Assembly (NCBI GenBank): GCA_934573735.1 | Contig: CAKTMC010000008.1 | Coordinates: 1-64,000 of the forward strand | From: an uncultured Oscillospiraceae bacterium | Lineage (GTDB): Bacteria > Bacillota > Clostridia > Oscillospirales > Oscillospiraceae | Direction of reading: 5' to 3' | Length of the DNA: 64,000 nt | Shown here: piece by piece, positions 24,793-33,612 of the stretch | Position numbering within the stretch: position 1 is the first letter of the stretch | How the letters are laid out: each line of letters opens with the position of its first letter | Position numbers and translations under genes: made by a program | Notes under the pieces: model-generated | Database searches by the model: none | Told to the model about the DNA's origin: nothing | What the model saw: only the letters and a program-made list of their open reading frames with translations

Positions 24793-27700
24793 ATGCGGGA
24801 CAAGGGCTTTATGCACTCTGTATCGGAGCTTATCGTGAAGCTTCGATGGGTGTTCATAGTCATATTTATTGCGGCAATAGTATTCTCCGCCTTCTCCGTG
24901 CGCTGGATACAGGTCGAAAACGACATAAAGGCCTACCTGCCCGACAGCTCCGAGGCAAAGCAGGGGCTTGATATCATGCTGTCGGAGTTTGTGACCTACG
25001 GCACGGCGGATATCATGGTCGAGAACATCACGGCGGCGGAGGCGCAGAGCATATATGACAGGCTCGCGGCGCGTGACGACGTTGTGCTTGTAAACTTCGA
25101 TTTGAGCGAGGCGCACTATAAGGACTCCGCCGCCCTCTATTCCGTCACCTTTAACGGCGTATCCGAGAGTCCGGAGTGTACGGCCGCGATGAAGAGCGTG
25201 GAGGAAATGCTCGGCGGCTATGACTACTATATATATTCCGACGCCTTCAGCAACCTCACCGAGATAATCGTAAACGAGATGAAGGGCGTTGTCGTCATCG
25301 TCGCGCTGGTCGTCATTGCGGTCCTGATTTTCACCTCGAGCACCTATGCCGAGGTCATCGTCATGCTTGCGACCTTCATCACCGCCGCGATAATCAACAT
25401 GGGCACAAACTTCCTCATGGGGAAGATATCCTTTGTATCAAACGCCGTTGCGATAGTCCTACAGCTTGCGCTGAGCGTGGACTACGCGATAATATACTGC
25501 AACCGCTATAAGGAGGAGCACCGCACAAAGCCGATACGTCAGGCGGCTGTGGACGCGCTCGCCATGTCCATCCCGGAGATAGCGGCAAGCAGCCTTACGA
25601 CTATTGCGGGTCTTACCGCCATGACCTTCATGGAGTTCAGACTCGGCTTCGACATGGGCGTTACGCTTATCAAATCCATTGTGTGCAGCCTTTTGACCGT
25701 GTTCCTGCTCATGCCCGCGCTCATCGTCGCCTTCGGCAGGCTCATGGACAAGACGCGGCATAAGAGCTTTGTCCCGAAAATCAACTTCGCCGGGAAATTC
25801 GCCTATGCGACGCGCTTTGTTGTCCCGCCGCTGTTTATACTTGCGGTCGTCGGCGCGTATCTCACCTTCAGCCACTGCAATTACGCATACTCGATGGATC
25901 TTGTCCACACTAAGCGGCAGAACGAGCAGGACATTGCCGCAAGCGCCATACATGAGCGCTTCGGCGAGAATAACCTCGTGGTCGTCATCGTCCCCTCGGG
26001 CGATTACGCGAAGGAGGCGGCGCTCATCTCCGAGCTTGAGGCAAGCCCTGAGGTAAACTATGCTCTCGGCATTGCTAATATTGACGCGGTGGAGGGCTAT
26101 AAGCTGGGCGATACGGTGGACAGCGCGGAGTTTGCGCAGCTTGCCGGGGTGGACGATATCACGGGTCAGGCGCTCTTTGCCTACTACGCGGCAAGTCAGG
26201 ATGAGTATCACGACGCAAGCGAGGATCTGAGCGGCTACCGTGTTCCGCTTGTGGATATCTTCCTGTTTTTGTACGATATGCGCAACGACAGCCCGATACC
26301 GCTCGGCGAGGAGCAGATAGCTCTTATCGAGTCGCTGTACAGTCAGCTTGAGGTGGCGACGGTGCAGCTTCAAAGCGAGGATTACAGCCGCTTCTTATTA
26401 TATGTAGACCTTCCGATGCAGGGGGACGACACCTTTGCGTTTTTGCAGCGTGTCCGGCTCATCGCCTCGCAGTATTATGACCACGGCGTGTATCTCACCG
26501 GCAACGCCGTTGCAGCCAGCGACTTTAACGACACCTTTGTAAACGACAATATGACCGTAAGCCTTATGTCGCTCGGTCTTGTCATGCTTATACTTCTCTT
26601 TACCTTCCGCTCTCTCGGTATGCCGCTGCTTTTGATACTTGTCATTCAGGGCAGCATATGGATAAACTTCTCCATTCCCGTCCTGCGCGGCAGCTACGTC
26701 TTTTTCATGTGCTACCTCATCGTCAGCGCCATACAGATGGGCGCGAACATCGACTACGCCATAGTCATCTCCTCGCGCTACAACGAGCTGCGCGGGAAGC
26801 TGCCGAGGCGCGAGGCGATAATCGAGACGCTGAATTTCTCCTTCCCGACGGTCATCACCTCGGGCACGATGATGGTCATTGCGGGGCTTGTCATTTCGGA
26901 GCGGGTGTCGCAGGTCGTCATTGCGGGCATAGGGCAGTATGTCGGCGTGGGCACGATAATCACGATTATACTTGTAAATTTTGTGCTTCCACAGCTTTTG
27001 CTCTTGGGGGACGGCTTTGTTCAGGCAACGACGCTGAGGCTTCGCGGTCTGCGCGTCAAAAATCCGCGCCGTGCGGCAAGGCTTGCGTTTAACGCGCTGC
27101 TTGCCGGGGCCTGCGTGCTTGCGCTCGTGGCGGCGCCGCTTTGCGGAGCGCGGGTGCGCGAGTGGAGCGACAATACCGTAGCCGAGAATAAGGAGCTTCT
27201 GCGCCGGACAAAGGCGCTGCACCGGCTTGCCGAGGAGCTGAGCATGGAGCAGACGCGCTTTGACGAGCTTCGCTACAGCTTTGCCGAAAATCTTGTGACC
27301 GATACCGTGGGCAGCGATATGCTGGCCGGCGGCGAGGCGCAGTACAATGCGGGCAAGGCTCAGCTTGAGGCGGGACAGGCGCAGTACGACTCCGCGCTTG
27401 CCGAATATGAGGCGGGCAAGCAGCAGCTTGCCGAGGGTCAGGCGCGCTATGACGCAGGACAGCAGCAGCTTGCCGCGGCAAAGCAGCAGTACGCCGAGGG
27501 CGAGGCAAGGCTCAACGCGATAAAGCCGCTGTATGACGCGATACTGCCGCTGTATAACAATTATCAGAGTCTCCAGTCGGAGTATGACGCCGCAGTCGCA
27601 GACGGCGACACGGTCAGGGCGATGCTCATATGGCCGAGACTTGAGGCGGCGCGTGTCGCCTTTGAAACGCAGCTTGCAGGCTCAGGCTATTCGCTCTCCG

Positions 27701-28425
27701 GCATAATCGCGGAGTATCAGGCGGGTCAGCAGCAGCTTGCCGAGGGCGCGGCGCAGATAGAGGCGGCGGAGGCGGAGCTTGCAGCGGGTAAGGCGGAGCT
27801 TGACGCCGGCTATGCAAGGCTTGCCGAGGCGGAGCAGCAGCTTGCGGCAGGCAAGGCGGAGCTTGACGCGGGCTACGCGAGACTTGATGAAGCGGGTCAG
27901 CAGCTACAGGCGGGAAGAAATCAGCTTGCCGCCGCGCGTGAGAGACTTCAGGAGGATCTGGACGCGCTTGATGAATACAGTGACGGGCAGGAGCGGCTTG
28001 AGGCGGGCATGAAGCTCTTGATGGCGGATGAAAACGTCAAGAGACTCTCCGGCAGCACTGCGACATATGCCGAGCTATGCGACGCGGCGCAGGAATACTT
28101 TACGGCGCAGATAGAGGCGGCTCGCGGCGAGGAGCGCTGGGCGAATATTCTGAGCCTTGCCCTCGCGCTCACTGTCGTGCTTGCGCTCGTGGCGCTGCTT
28201 TTGTGGCAGTGGGCGAAAAGCAGCGGAGCGGCGGCGATGCTTGCCGGTATCGCGGCTGTCGCGGCGCTTGTCTGCGGAGTGCTCTGGCATACGCGCTGCC
28301 CCGCGGACGGGAGTCTTGCCTTCGCGGCGGGGCTTGTGCTCTGCGCCGTCGCCGCCATATGCACCGACCTCATGGTAAAGACCAGGCGGGACGCCGCAGC
28401 CGAAGACGCGGCGGACGAGGTCTGA
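24793..28425 (+). CDS. RND/MMPL family exporter with coiled-coil tail
   Basis: 1210 residues. Two homologous RND halves: TM1 at about 17-37, then a periplasmic-type loop and six-TM bundles with the GxxxDY-type motifs LSVDYAIIY (about 227) and GANIDYAIV (about 647). It is the shorter MMPL/HAE3-like class, expected to move lipids or hydrophobic compounds using the proton gradient. After TM12 comes an extracytoplasmic alpha-helical stalk (about 840-1075) of repeated units such as AGQAQYDSALAEYEAGKQQL, like YhgE/Pip proteins, followed by two or three more TM segments (about 1116-1190). The partial gene at 63024 encodes a similar stalk. Confidence 0.9.
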   Translation: MRDKGFMHSVSELIVKLRWVFIVIFIAAIVFSAFSVRWIQVENDIKAYLPDSSEAKQGLDIMLSEFVTYGTADIMVENITAAEAQSIYDRLAARDDVVLVNFDLSEAHYKDSAALYSVTFNGVSESPECTAAMKSVEEMLGGYDYYIYSDAFSNLTEIIVNEMKGVVVIVALVVIAVLIFTSSTYAEVIVMLATFITAAIINMGTNFLMGKISFVSNAVAIVLQLALSVDYAIIYCNRYKEEHRTKPIRQAAVDALAMSIPEIAASSLTTIAGLTAMTFMEFRLGFDMGVTLIKSIVCSLLTVFLLMPALIVAFGRLMDKTRHKSFVPKINFAGKFAYATRFVVPPLFILAVVGAYLTFSHCNYAYSMDLVHTKRQNEQDIAASAIHERFGENNLVVVIVPSGDYAKEAALISELEASPEVNYALGIANIDAVEGYKLGDTVDSAEFAQLAGVDDITGQALFAYYAASQDEYHDASEDLSGYRVPLVDIFLFLYDMRNDSPIPLGEEQIALIESLYSQLEVATVQLQSEDYSRFLLYVDLPMQGDDTFAFLQRVRLIASQYYDHGVYLTGNAVAASDFNDTFVNDNMTVSLMSLGLVMLILLFTFRSLGMPLLLILVIQGSIWINFSIPVLRGSYVFFMCYLIVSAIQMGANIDYAIVISSRYNELRGKLPRREAIIETLNFSFPTVITSGTMMVIAGLVISERVSQVVIAGIGQYVGVGTIITIILVNFVLPQLLLLGDGFVQATTLRLRGLRVKNPRRAARLAFNALLAGACVLALVAAPLCGARVREWSDNTVAENKELLRRTKALHRLAEELSMEQTRFDELRYSFAENLVTDTVGSDMLAGGEAQYNAGKAQLEAGQAQYDSALAEYEAGKQQLAEGQARYDAGQQQLAAAKQQYAEGEARLNAIKPLYDAILPLYNNYQSLQSEYDAAVADGDTVRAMLIWPRLEAARVAFETQLAGSGYSLSGIIAEYQAGQQQLAEGAAQIEAAEAELAAGKAELDAGYARLAEAEQQLAAGKAELDAGYARLDEAGQQLQAGRNQLAAARERLQEDLDALDEYSDGQERLEAGMKLLMADENVKRLSGSTATYAELCDAAQEYFTAQIEAARGEERWANILSLALALTVVLALVALLLWQWAKSSGAAAMLAGIAAVAALVCGVLWHTRCPADGSLAFAAGLVLCAVAAICTDLMVKTRRDAAAEDAADEV

Positions 28426-28441
28426 ATAGAATAATAATAAT

Positions 28442-28486
28442 ATCCCCGACGCTTTGAGACGGCTCCGAGCGCCGGGGATGCTTTTT
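28442..28486 (+). terminator. Intrinsic terminator of the MMPL gene
   Basis: Imperfect stem ATCCCCGACGCT / AGCGCCGGGGAT followed by GCTTTTT. Confidence 0.75.
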
Positions 28487-28563
28487 CCCTTGTGATTTTG
28501 TTCAAAAAGCCCCGGCACAATTTGGCTAATGCTCCAAAGTTTATATTCGCGCAAGCAAGTATA

Positions 28564-28622
28564 TTGACTTTCGTTTGTCTAATTGTTATAGTTATGTCAC
28601 AAGCTTCCGGGAACGTTACCGG
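28564..28622 (+). promoter_or_regulatory. Promoter and likely operator of the LacI gene
   Basis: -35 TTGACT (28564-28569), 17-nt spacer, -10 TATAGT (28587-28592). Just downstream is a palindrome CCGGGAACGTTACCGG (28607-28622), a LacI-type operator shape centred on ACGT. This suggests autoregulation. The promoter position rules out start codons before about 28600. Confidence 0.65.
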
Positions 28623-28680
28623 CATCGTTGCCGGGGCGGTTTTCGTGAAAATTCGGTATATTTGGGAGAACTATGGCAAA

Positions 28681-29694
28681 GTGACGATCAAGGATATCGC
28701 AAAGGTATGCGGCGTAAGCGTCAGTACGGTTTCCCGCGTCCTGAACAGCCGTCCGGACGTCAGCGAGGAGGTTCGCAGCCGGGTGCTCGAGGCCGTGGAG
28801 CAGTACGGATACATACCGAATAACAGCGCGCGCGATCTGGTGCGCAGCCAGTCGGATAATATAGGCGTTGTCGTGCGCGGCACGGGCAACCTCTTTTTTG
28901 CCGACATGATAAAGACCGTTTCCGCGGAAATAGAGCGCAGCGGCTATACGATGGTTCTGCATCAGATAGACTCCGATGCGGACGAGGTCAAGGCGGGCGC
29001 CATTTTGGAGCGCGAGAAAAAGCTCAAGGGGCTCATCTTCCTCGGCGGGCGCTTTGATTATACCCCGGCGGAGCTTTCGCCGGTGGGCGTGCCCTATGTC
29101 TGCTGCTCATATACAAACTGCTTCGGCACCCTCGGCGACGGGGACTATTCCTCCGTCTCGATAGACGACCATCAGACGGCGTACCGCGCGGTGGAGCGGC
29201 TTATAAGTCTCGGGCACCGGCGCATTGCGGCGCTTGTGCCGAGCTGCTGTGACCGCTCGATAAGCGAGCTTCGCTACAGGGGCTATCTTGCGGCCTTGCG
29301 CGACCACGGTATAGAGCCTGACCCCGAGCTTGTGATGGAGACGGGCGGCTGCTTTGAGATGGCGGCGACCTATGAGGGAATGTGCAGGCTTATCGAAAGA
29401 GGCGTCGGCTTTGACGCGGTGTTTACGCTCTCGGATACGACGGGCATTGCCGCAATGAAGGCGCTTCAGGACAGGGGACTGCGCGTTCCGGAGGACGTGT
29501 CCGTCATAGCGATAGACGGGCTCAGCGTGTCCGAGTACATTACGCCGACGCTGACCACCATGGTTCAGCCCTCGGAGGAGATGGGGCGCGAGAGCGTTCG
29601 CATCCTGCTCGACATTCTGGAAAACGGCGCGCAGACGCGCCACATTCGGCTTGATGCTCCGCTTCGTGAGGGCGCTTCGGTCAAAAGACTTTGA
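28681..29694 (+). CDS. LacI family transcriptional regulator
   Basis: 337 residues. N-terminal helix-turn-helix VTIKDIAKVCGVSVSTVSRVLN and hinge, then a periplasmic-binding-protein-like sugar domain (about 60-337, with DGLSVSEYITPTLTTMVQP). I use the GTG at 28681: it gives the standard length, begins the HTH exactly as in the family, and the promoter at 28564-28592 excludes the earlier in-frame ATG codons. GGGAG lies 13-17 nt upstream, slightly far. It is upstream of a sugar ABC operon with malQ and most likely controls it in response to a malto-oligosaccharide, which is inference. Confidence 0.85.
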   Translation: MTIKDIAKVCGVSVSTVSRVLNSRPDVSEEVRSRVLEAVEQYGYIPNNSARDLVRSQSDNIGVVVRGTGNLFFADMIKTVSAEIERSGYTMVLHQIDSDADEVKAGAILEREKKLKGLIFLGGRFDYTPAELSPVGVPYVCCSYTNCFGTLGDGDYSSVSIDDHQTAYRAVERLISLGHRRIAALVPSCCDRSISELRYRGYLAALRDHGIEPDPELVMETGGCFEMAATYEGMCRLIERGVGFDAVFTLSDTTGIAAMKALQDRGLRVPEDVSVIAIDGLSVSEYITPTLTTMVQPSEEMGRESVRILLDILENGAQTRHIRLDAPLREGASVKRL

Positions 29695-29766
29695 TTTTCC
29701 TGCCGAAAGGCATGAAGATACCACCCCCGATATGAGGGAAATTTTTAATAAGGAGATCGCAAACAA

Positions 29767-31110
29767 ATGAAAAAGATCATTGCAATGCTTTTGGCAGTCG
29801 TGATGGTATTTGCTCTGTGCGCTTGCGGCGACCAGCCCGCAGCAGACAATACTCCTGCCGAAGAATCCAAGGCTCCCGCAGAAGAGACCCCCGCTGCAAG
29901 CAGCGCGGAGGGCTCCGTTTACTACCTCAACTTCAAGCCCGAGGCAGATGAGGCATGGCAGAAGGTTGCCGCCGCCTACACCGAGCAGACCGGCGTTCCC
30001 GTGAAGGTAGTCACCGCCGCCTCCGGCACCTATCAGGAGACCCTCACCGCCGAGATGGACAAGAGCGAGGCTCCCACCATGTTCCAGGTTGGCAACCAGG
30101 GCGCCGTTAATACCTGGGGCGAGTACTGCTACGACCTCACCAACACCGACGTCTGGAATGAGATGACCACTCACGCCTTCGACCTCACCAATGAGGACGG
30201 CTTCACCTACTCCATCGGCTACTGCTACGAGTGCTTCGGCATCATCGTCAACAAGGCTCTTCTGGAGAAGGCCGGTCACAGCATCGACGAGATAAGCAAT
30301 TTTGACTCTCTCAAGGCAGTTGCAGACGATATCCACGCCCGCGCAGCAGAGCTCGGCTTTGACGCATTCTCCTCCGCAGGTCTGGACGGCTCCTCCAGCT
30401 GGCGTTTCTCCGGCCACCTTGCCAATATGCCTCTCTTCTATGAGTTCCGCGATGACGACGTGCATTCTCAGCCCGCCACCATCACCGGCGCTTACCTTGA
30501 CAACTTCAAGGCTATCTGGGATCTCTACATCACCGATTCCGCTACCACCGGCGCTGACCTCCTCGCCGCCACCGGCGACGCTTCCGAGGCAGAGTTCGGC
30601 AACGGCGAGGCCGTCTTCTATCAGAACGGCTCCTGGGAGTACTCCGCACTCACCGAGAAGTACGGCATGAAGGCCGAGGACCTGCAGATGATACCCATCT
30701 ACTGCGGCGTTGAGGGCGAGGAAGAGGCAGGTCTCTGCTCCGGCACCGAGAACTGCTGGGCAGTCAACGCCGAGGCCTCCGAGGCTGACATTCAGGCCAC
30801 ACTCGACTTCATGAAGTGGGTCGTCACCTCCGAGGAAGGCACCACCATGCTCGCAGAGCAGTTCGGTCCCTGCCCCTTCAATGCAGCCAAGACTCCTGCA
30901 AACGTGTTCTTTGCCGATGCTAACGCACTCACCGCAGAGGGCAAGTACGTTGTCACCTGGGTATTCAACTACACTCCCGCAGTCGATGACTGGCGCGCAG
31001 CCGTTGTTGACGCTCTCGGTCAGTACACCGCCGGCACCGGCGATTGGGACGCTGTCGTCGCATCCTTCGTTGACGGCTGGGCAGCTCAGTACGCAGCAGA
31101 GCACACCTGA
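29767..31110 (+). CDS. Sugar ABC transporter binding lipoprotein
   Basis: 447 residues. Lipoprotein signal peptide with lipobox LCAC (Cys at about residue 19), then a Glu/Ala-rich linker and a family 1 extracellular solute-binding domain. Stretches typical of the family are YYLNFKPEADEAWQKVAAAY, GNGEAVFYQNGSWEY and a C-terminal half with many Trp and aromatic residues that may stack on sugars. GGAG lies 11-14 nt before ATG. Codon use is strongly biased, as in abundant proteins. Partner permeases follow 414 bp downstream, past an attenuator-like region. A maltodextrin ligand is inferred from malQ. No ATPase gene is present; a shared MsmX-type ATPase is likely. Confidence 0.9.
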   Translation: MKKIIAMLLAVVMVFALCACGDQPAADNTPAEESKAPAEETPAASSAEGSVYYLNFKPEADEAWQKVAAAYTEQTGVPVKVVTAASGTYQETLTAEMDKSEAPTMFQVGNQGAVNTWGEYCYDLTNTDVWNEMTTHAFDLTNEDGFTYSIGYCYECFGIIVNKALLEKAGHSIDEISNFDSLKAVADDIHARAAELGFDAFSSAGLDGSSSWRFSGHLANMPLFYEFRDDDVHSQPATITGAYLDNFKAIWDLYITDSATTGADLLAATGDASEAEFGNGEAVFYQNGSWEYSALTEKYGMKAEDLQMIPIYCGVEGEEEAGLCSGTENCWAVNAEASEADIQATLDFMKWVVTSEEGTTMLAEQFGPCPFNAAKTPANVFFADANALTAEGKYVVTWVFNYTPAVDDWRAAVVDALGQYTAGTGDWDAVVASFVDGWAAQYAAEHT

Positions 31111-31155
31111 TTATTTCGGGAAGCTCTTAGCATAATTAGACACAATTAAGCACAA

Positions 31156-31186
31156 GGGCGAGCTTTACCGCTCGCCCGGTTTTTCA
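31156..31186 (+). terminator. Intrinsic terminator after binding-protein gene
   Basis: Stem GGGCGAGC / GCTCGCCC with a 6-nt loop, followed by GGTTTTTC. A second hairpin AAAAAAGTCC / GGACTTTTTT follows at 31185-31212. Both could reduce readthrough into the permease genes. Confidence 0.75.
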
Positions 31187-31409
31187 AAAAAGTCCAATAG
31201 CGGACTTTTTTGAAAAACCTTTCCGCCGAGTATTTTGATATATCAAAATACTGCTTCGCCCCGAAAATCTTGAAGCATCAAAATTTTCGGACGGCGGTTT
31301 ATTGTATTTGAGGCGGGTCTTGACCCCCTCAAGCTCCCCCGCTGCTCTATAAAATCGGCGTTGGAGTATAATCCTTCGACAGTTAGGGGCGAGCGGTATC
31401 GCTCGCCCC
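31156..31409 (-). repeat. Repeat D copy 2, between two GGGCGAGC hairpins
   Basis: The segment 31200-31352, read in reverse, matches repeat D copy 1. It is bounded by similar hairpins at 31156-31177 (GGGCGAGC, loop TTTACC) and 31386-31409 (GGGGCGAGC, loop GGTATC). The loops agree better as inverted copies (GATACC against TTTACC), so the flanks are not a clean direct duplication. The repeat splits the binding-protein gene from its permease genes. Confidence 0.7.
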
Positions 31410-31523
31410 CATGTGATAAAGCGTGATAAGAGCCGGTGTAAAAGAAGGCTCTGCGGGTGCTTCCGACGGCACGGGAGCAGCCGCAGGTCCCTCTTGCACA
31501 ATAAAACTGGGAGGAGATGGCTT

Positions 31524-32678
31524 ATGCAAAACAAAAGAAAAACAGGCGGCAGCAAGGCACTTCGGGTCTTGGCTGCCATAATCGGCGCGCTGATGACACT
31601 TGTCGGTATGCTCAGCGCCTCCGGCGACATGGATAAGATACTTGAGGGTATCGGCGTCGGCGGGGGACTGCTCAGCTTTGCCAAAACGATGGAGAAGCTG
31701 CCGGTGTGGAATAATACCACGCTTGCGCTCGTGGGTCTGCTGCTCATCGGCGGCGTGCTCAACGGCATCGACGTGAAAAAGCGCGACAACGCGGCGCTGA
31801 ACTCAAAGCTTATCCGCCGCCCCGTGCAGCGGCTCTACCTTGTGTTCCTGGCTCCGACCTTTGCCGCCTTCTGCCTCGGCTTTCTCTACCCCTTCGTCAA
31901 GGGCATATTCCTGTCCTTCTGCCGCTTCAAGACGACGAGCAAGTGGACATGGGTGGGCTTTGATAACTATGTCAGCGCCTTCAATGACCCGAGCTTCATG
32001 CAAGCCTTCTGGTACACGGCGATTTTTGCCGTCACCTCGCTCATTTTGATTAACGTCCTGTCCTTCGCCGTGGCATACGCTCTGACGCGCGGCATACGCG
32101 GAACAAATATATTCCGCACCGTGTTCTTTATGCCGAACCTCATCGGCGGCATCGTGCTGGGCTATATCTGGGCAATGATATTCGACGGCGTGCTCTCGCG
32201 CTACGGTACGTCCATACTGCTCAAGAGTCAGTACGGCTACTGGGGCTTGCAGATACTCATGGCGTGGCAGCAGATAGGCTACATGATGATAATTTACATC
32301 GCGGGTCTACAGGCCGTGCCGGAGGATATACTTGAGGCTGCGAGGATAGACGGCGCAAACGCATGGCAGACGCTCTGGAAGGTCACGATACCGAACGTCA
32401 TGCCTTCGATAACCATTTGCACCTTCCTCACGCTCACAAACTCCTTTAAGCTCTTTGACCAGAACCTTGCGCTGACGGCTGGGCGTCCCTTCATACAGAA
32501 TGCGGGTGAAACCGTAAAGACCACGGAAATGCTTGCGCTCAATATCTATAGCTCCTTCTACGCAAGCACAACTAACCGCGGCGTCGGTCAGGCAAAGGCC
32601 GTTATATTCTTTGTGCTGGTCGCGGCGATAAGTATTCTTCAGCTCTCCTCGAGCAGAAAAAAGGAGGTTCAGCAGTAA
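31524..32678 (+). CDS. Sugar ABC transporter permease, MalF-like
   Basis: 384 residues. The membrane core (about 100-384) carries the MalF/UgpA-type six-TM region and the EAA loop EAARIDGANAWQTLWKVTIPNV, which contacts the ATPase. About 90 extra N-terminal residues hold two further hydrophobic segments (about 15-35 and 68-85), reminiscent of MalF proteins that have extra N-terminal helices. The start at 31524 is set by GGGAGGAG 8-15 nt upstream; an earlier in-frame ATG has no site. The stop overlaps the next gene start (TAATG). Confidence 0.9.
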   Translation: MQNKRKTGGSKALRVLAAIIGALMTLVGMLSASGDMDKILEGIGVGGGLLSFAKTMEKLPVWNNTTLALVGLLLIGGVLNGIDVKKRDNAALNSKLIRRPVQRLYLVFLAPTFAAFCLGFLYPFVKGIFLSFCRFKTTSKWTWVGFDNYVSAFNDPSFMQAFWYTAIFAVTSLILINVLSFAVAYALTRGIRGTNIFRTVFFMPNLIGGIVLGYIWAMIFDGVLSRYGTSILLKSQYGYWGLQILMAWQQIGYMMIIYIAGLQAVPEDILEAARIDGANAWQTLWKVTIPNVMPSITICTFLTLTNSFKLFDQNLALTAGRPFIQNAGETVKTTEMLALNIYSSFYASTTNRGVGQAKAVIFFVLVAAISILQLSSSRKKEVQQ

Positions 32679-33553
32679 TGGCGAACATGGTAAAAAAGCA
32701 GCCCAAGCGGCTCAACAAGGGCGATAAGAAAAAGCTCGTGCTGACGGTAGTGTTCGCGTTTATTGCGCTGTTCTACCTCATGCCGATATTCCTCGTTCTG
32801 ATAAACTCCTTCAAGGCAAATGCCTATGTCAACACAGATACCTTTGCCATGCCGAACGAAAAGAGCTTTGTCGGCTTTGCAAACTATACCAAGGGCATGA
32901 CCTTCGGCAGCTATCCCTTTATCAAATCCGTGTGCTTCAGCTTGCTCATAACCATCGTTTCGACGGGGATTATCCTGCTGTGCACCTCTATGGCGGCGTG
33001 GTACATCTCCCGCGTGGGGACGCTTTTCAGCAAGATAGTGTTCTACCTCTGCGTGTTCTCCATGGTCGTACCCTTCCAGATGGTCATGTTCAACCTCGCA
33101 AAGACCGCCGATACGCTAAAGCTAAACGCGCCGTGGACGATACCCGTTATATATCTCGGCTTCGGAGCGGGGCTTGCGGTGTTCATGTTCTCGGGCTTTG
33201 TCAAGAGCATACCGCTCGAGATAGAGGAGGCTGCCGCGATAGACGGCTGCGGACCGCTGCGCACCTTCTTCTCCGTAGTGCTGCCCATGCTCAAGCCGAC
33301 GCTCATCTCCGTGGGCGTGCTTGAGATAATGTGGGTATGGAACGACTACCTTCTGCCCTACCTCGTGCTCGACAGAAAGCACTACATGACGATACCCATC
33401 CACATCCAGTACCTCAAGGGAAGCTACGGCTCGGTCGATATGGGCGCGACTATGGCGCTTATCATGCTGAGCATCGTCCCGGTCATCGTATTCTACCTGA
33501 CCTGCCAGAAGCACATCATAAAGGGCGTTGCCGCAGGCGCGGTCAAGGGCTGA
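32678..33553 (+). CDS. Sugar ABC transporter permease, MalG-like
   Basis: 291 residues with six membrane segments and the EAA loop EAAAIDGCGPLRTFFSVVLPMLKP at about 186-210. It is the second half of the carbohydrate importer pair. Its ATG overlaps the previous TAA by one base, and AAAGGAGG lies 12-19 nt upstream inside the previous gene. Followed 59 bp later by malQ. Confidence 0.9.
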   Translation: MANMVKKQPKRLNKGDKKKLVLTVVFAFIALFYLMPIFLVLINSFKANAYVNTDTFAMPNEKSFVGFANYTKGMTFGSYPFIKSVCFSLLITIVSTGIILLCTSMAAWYISRVGTLFSKIVFYLCVFSMVVPFQMVMFNLAKTADTLKLNAPWTIPVIYLGFGAGLAVFMFSGFVKSIPLEIEEAAAIDGCGPLRTFFSVVLPMLKPTLISVGVLEIMWVWNDYLLPYLVLDRKHYMTIPIHIQYLKGSYGSVDMGATMALIMLSIVPVIVFYLTCQKHIIKGVAAGAVKG

Positions 33554-33612
33554 TACGAGCGATATAATTAAATCTAATTATCTAATCTATTTACAAAAAG
33601 CGAGTGATTCTT

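Noticed and set aside
24793..28425. Repetitive sequence of the stalk as a tandem DNA repeat or CRISPR
   Set aside because: The repetition comes from protein-level helical repeats with varying codons. No CRISPR array was seen anywhere in the window.
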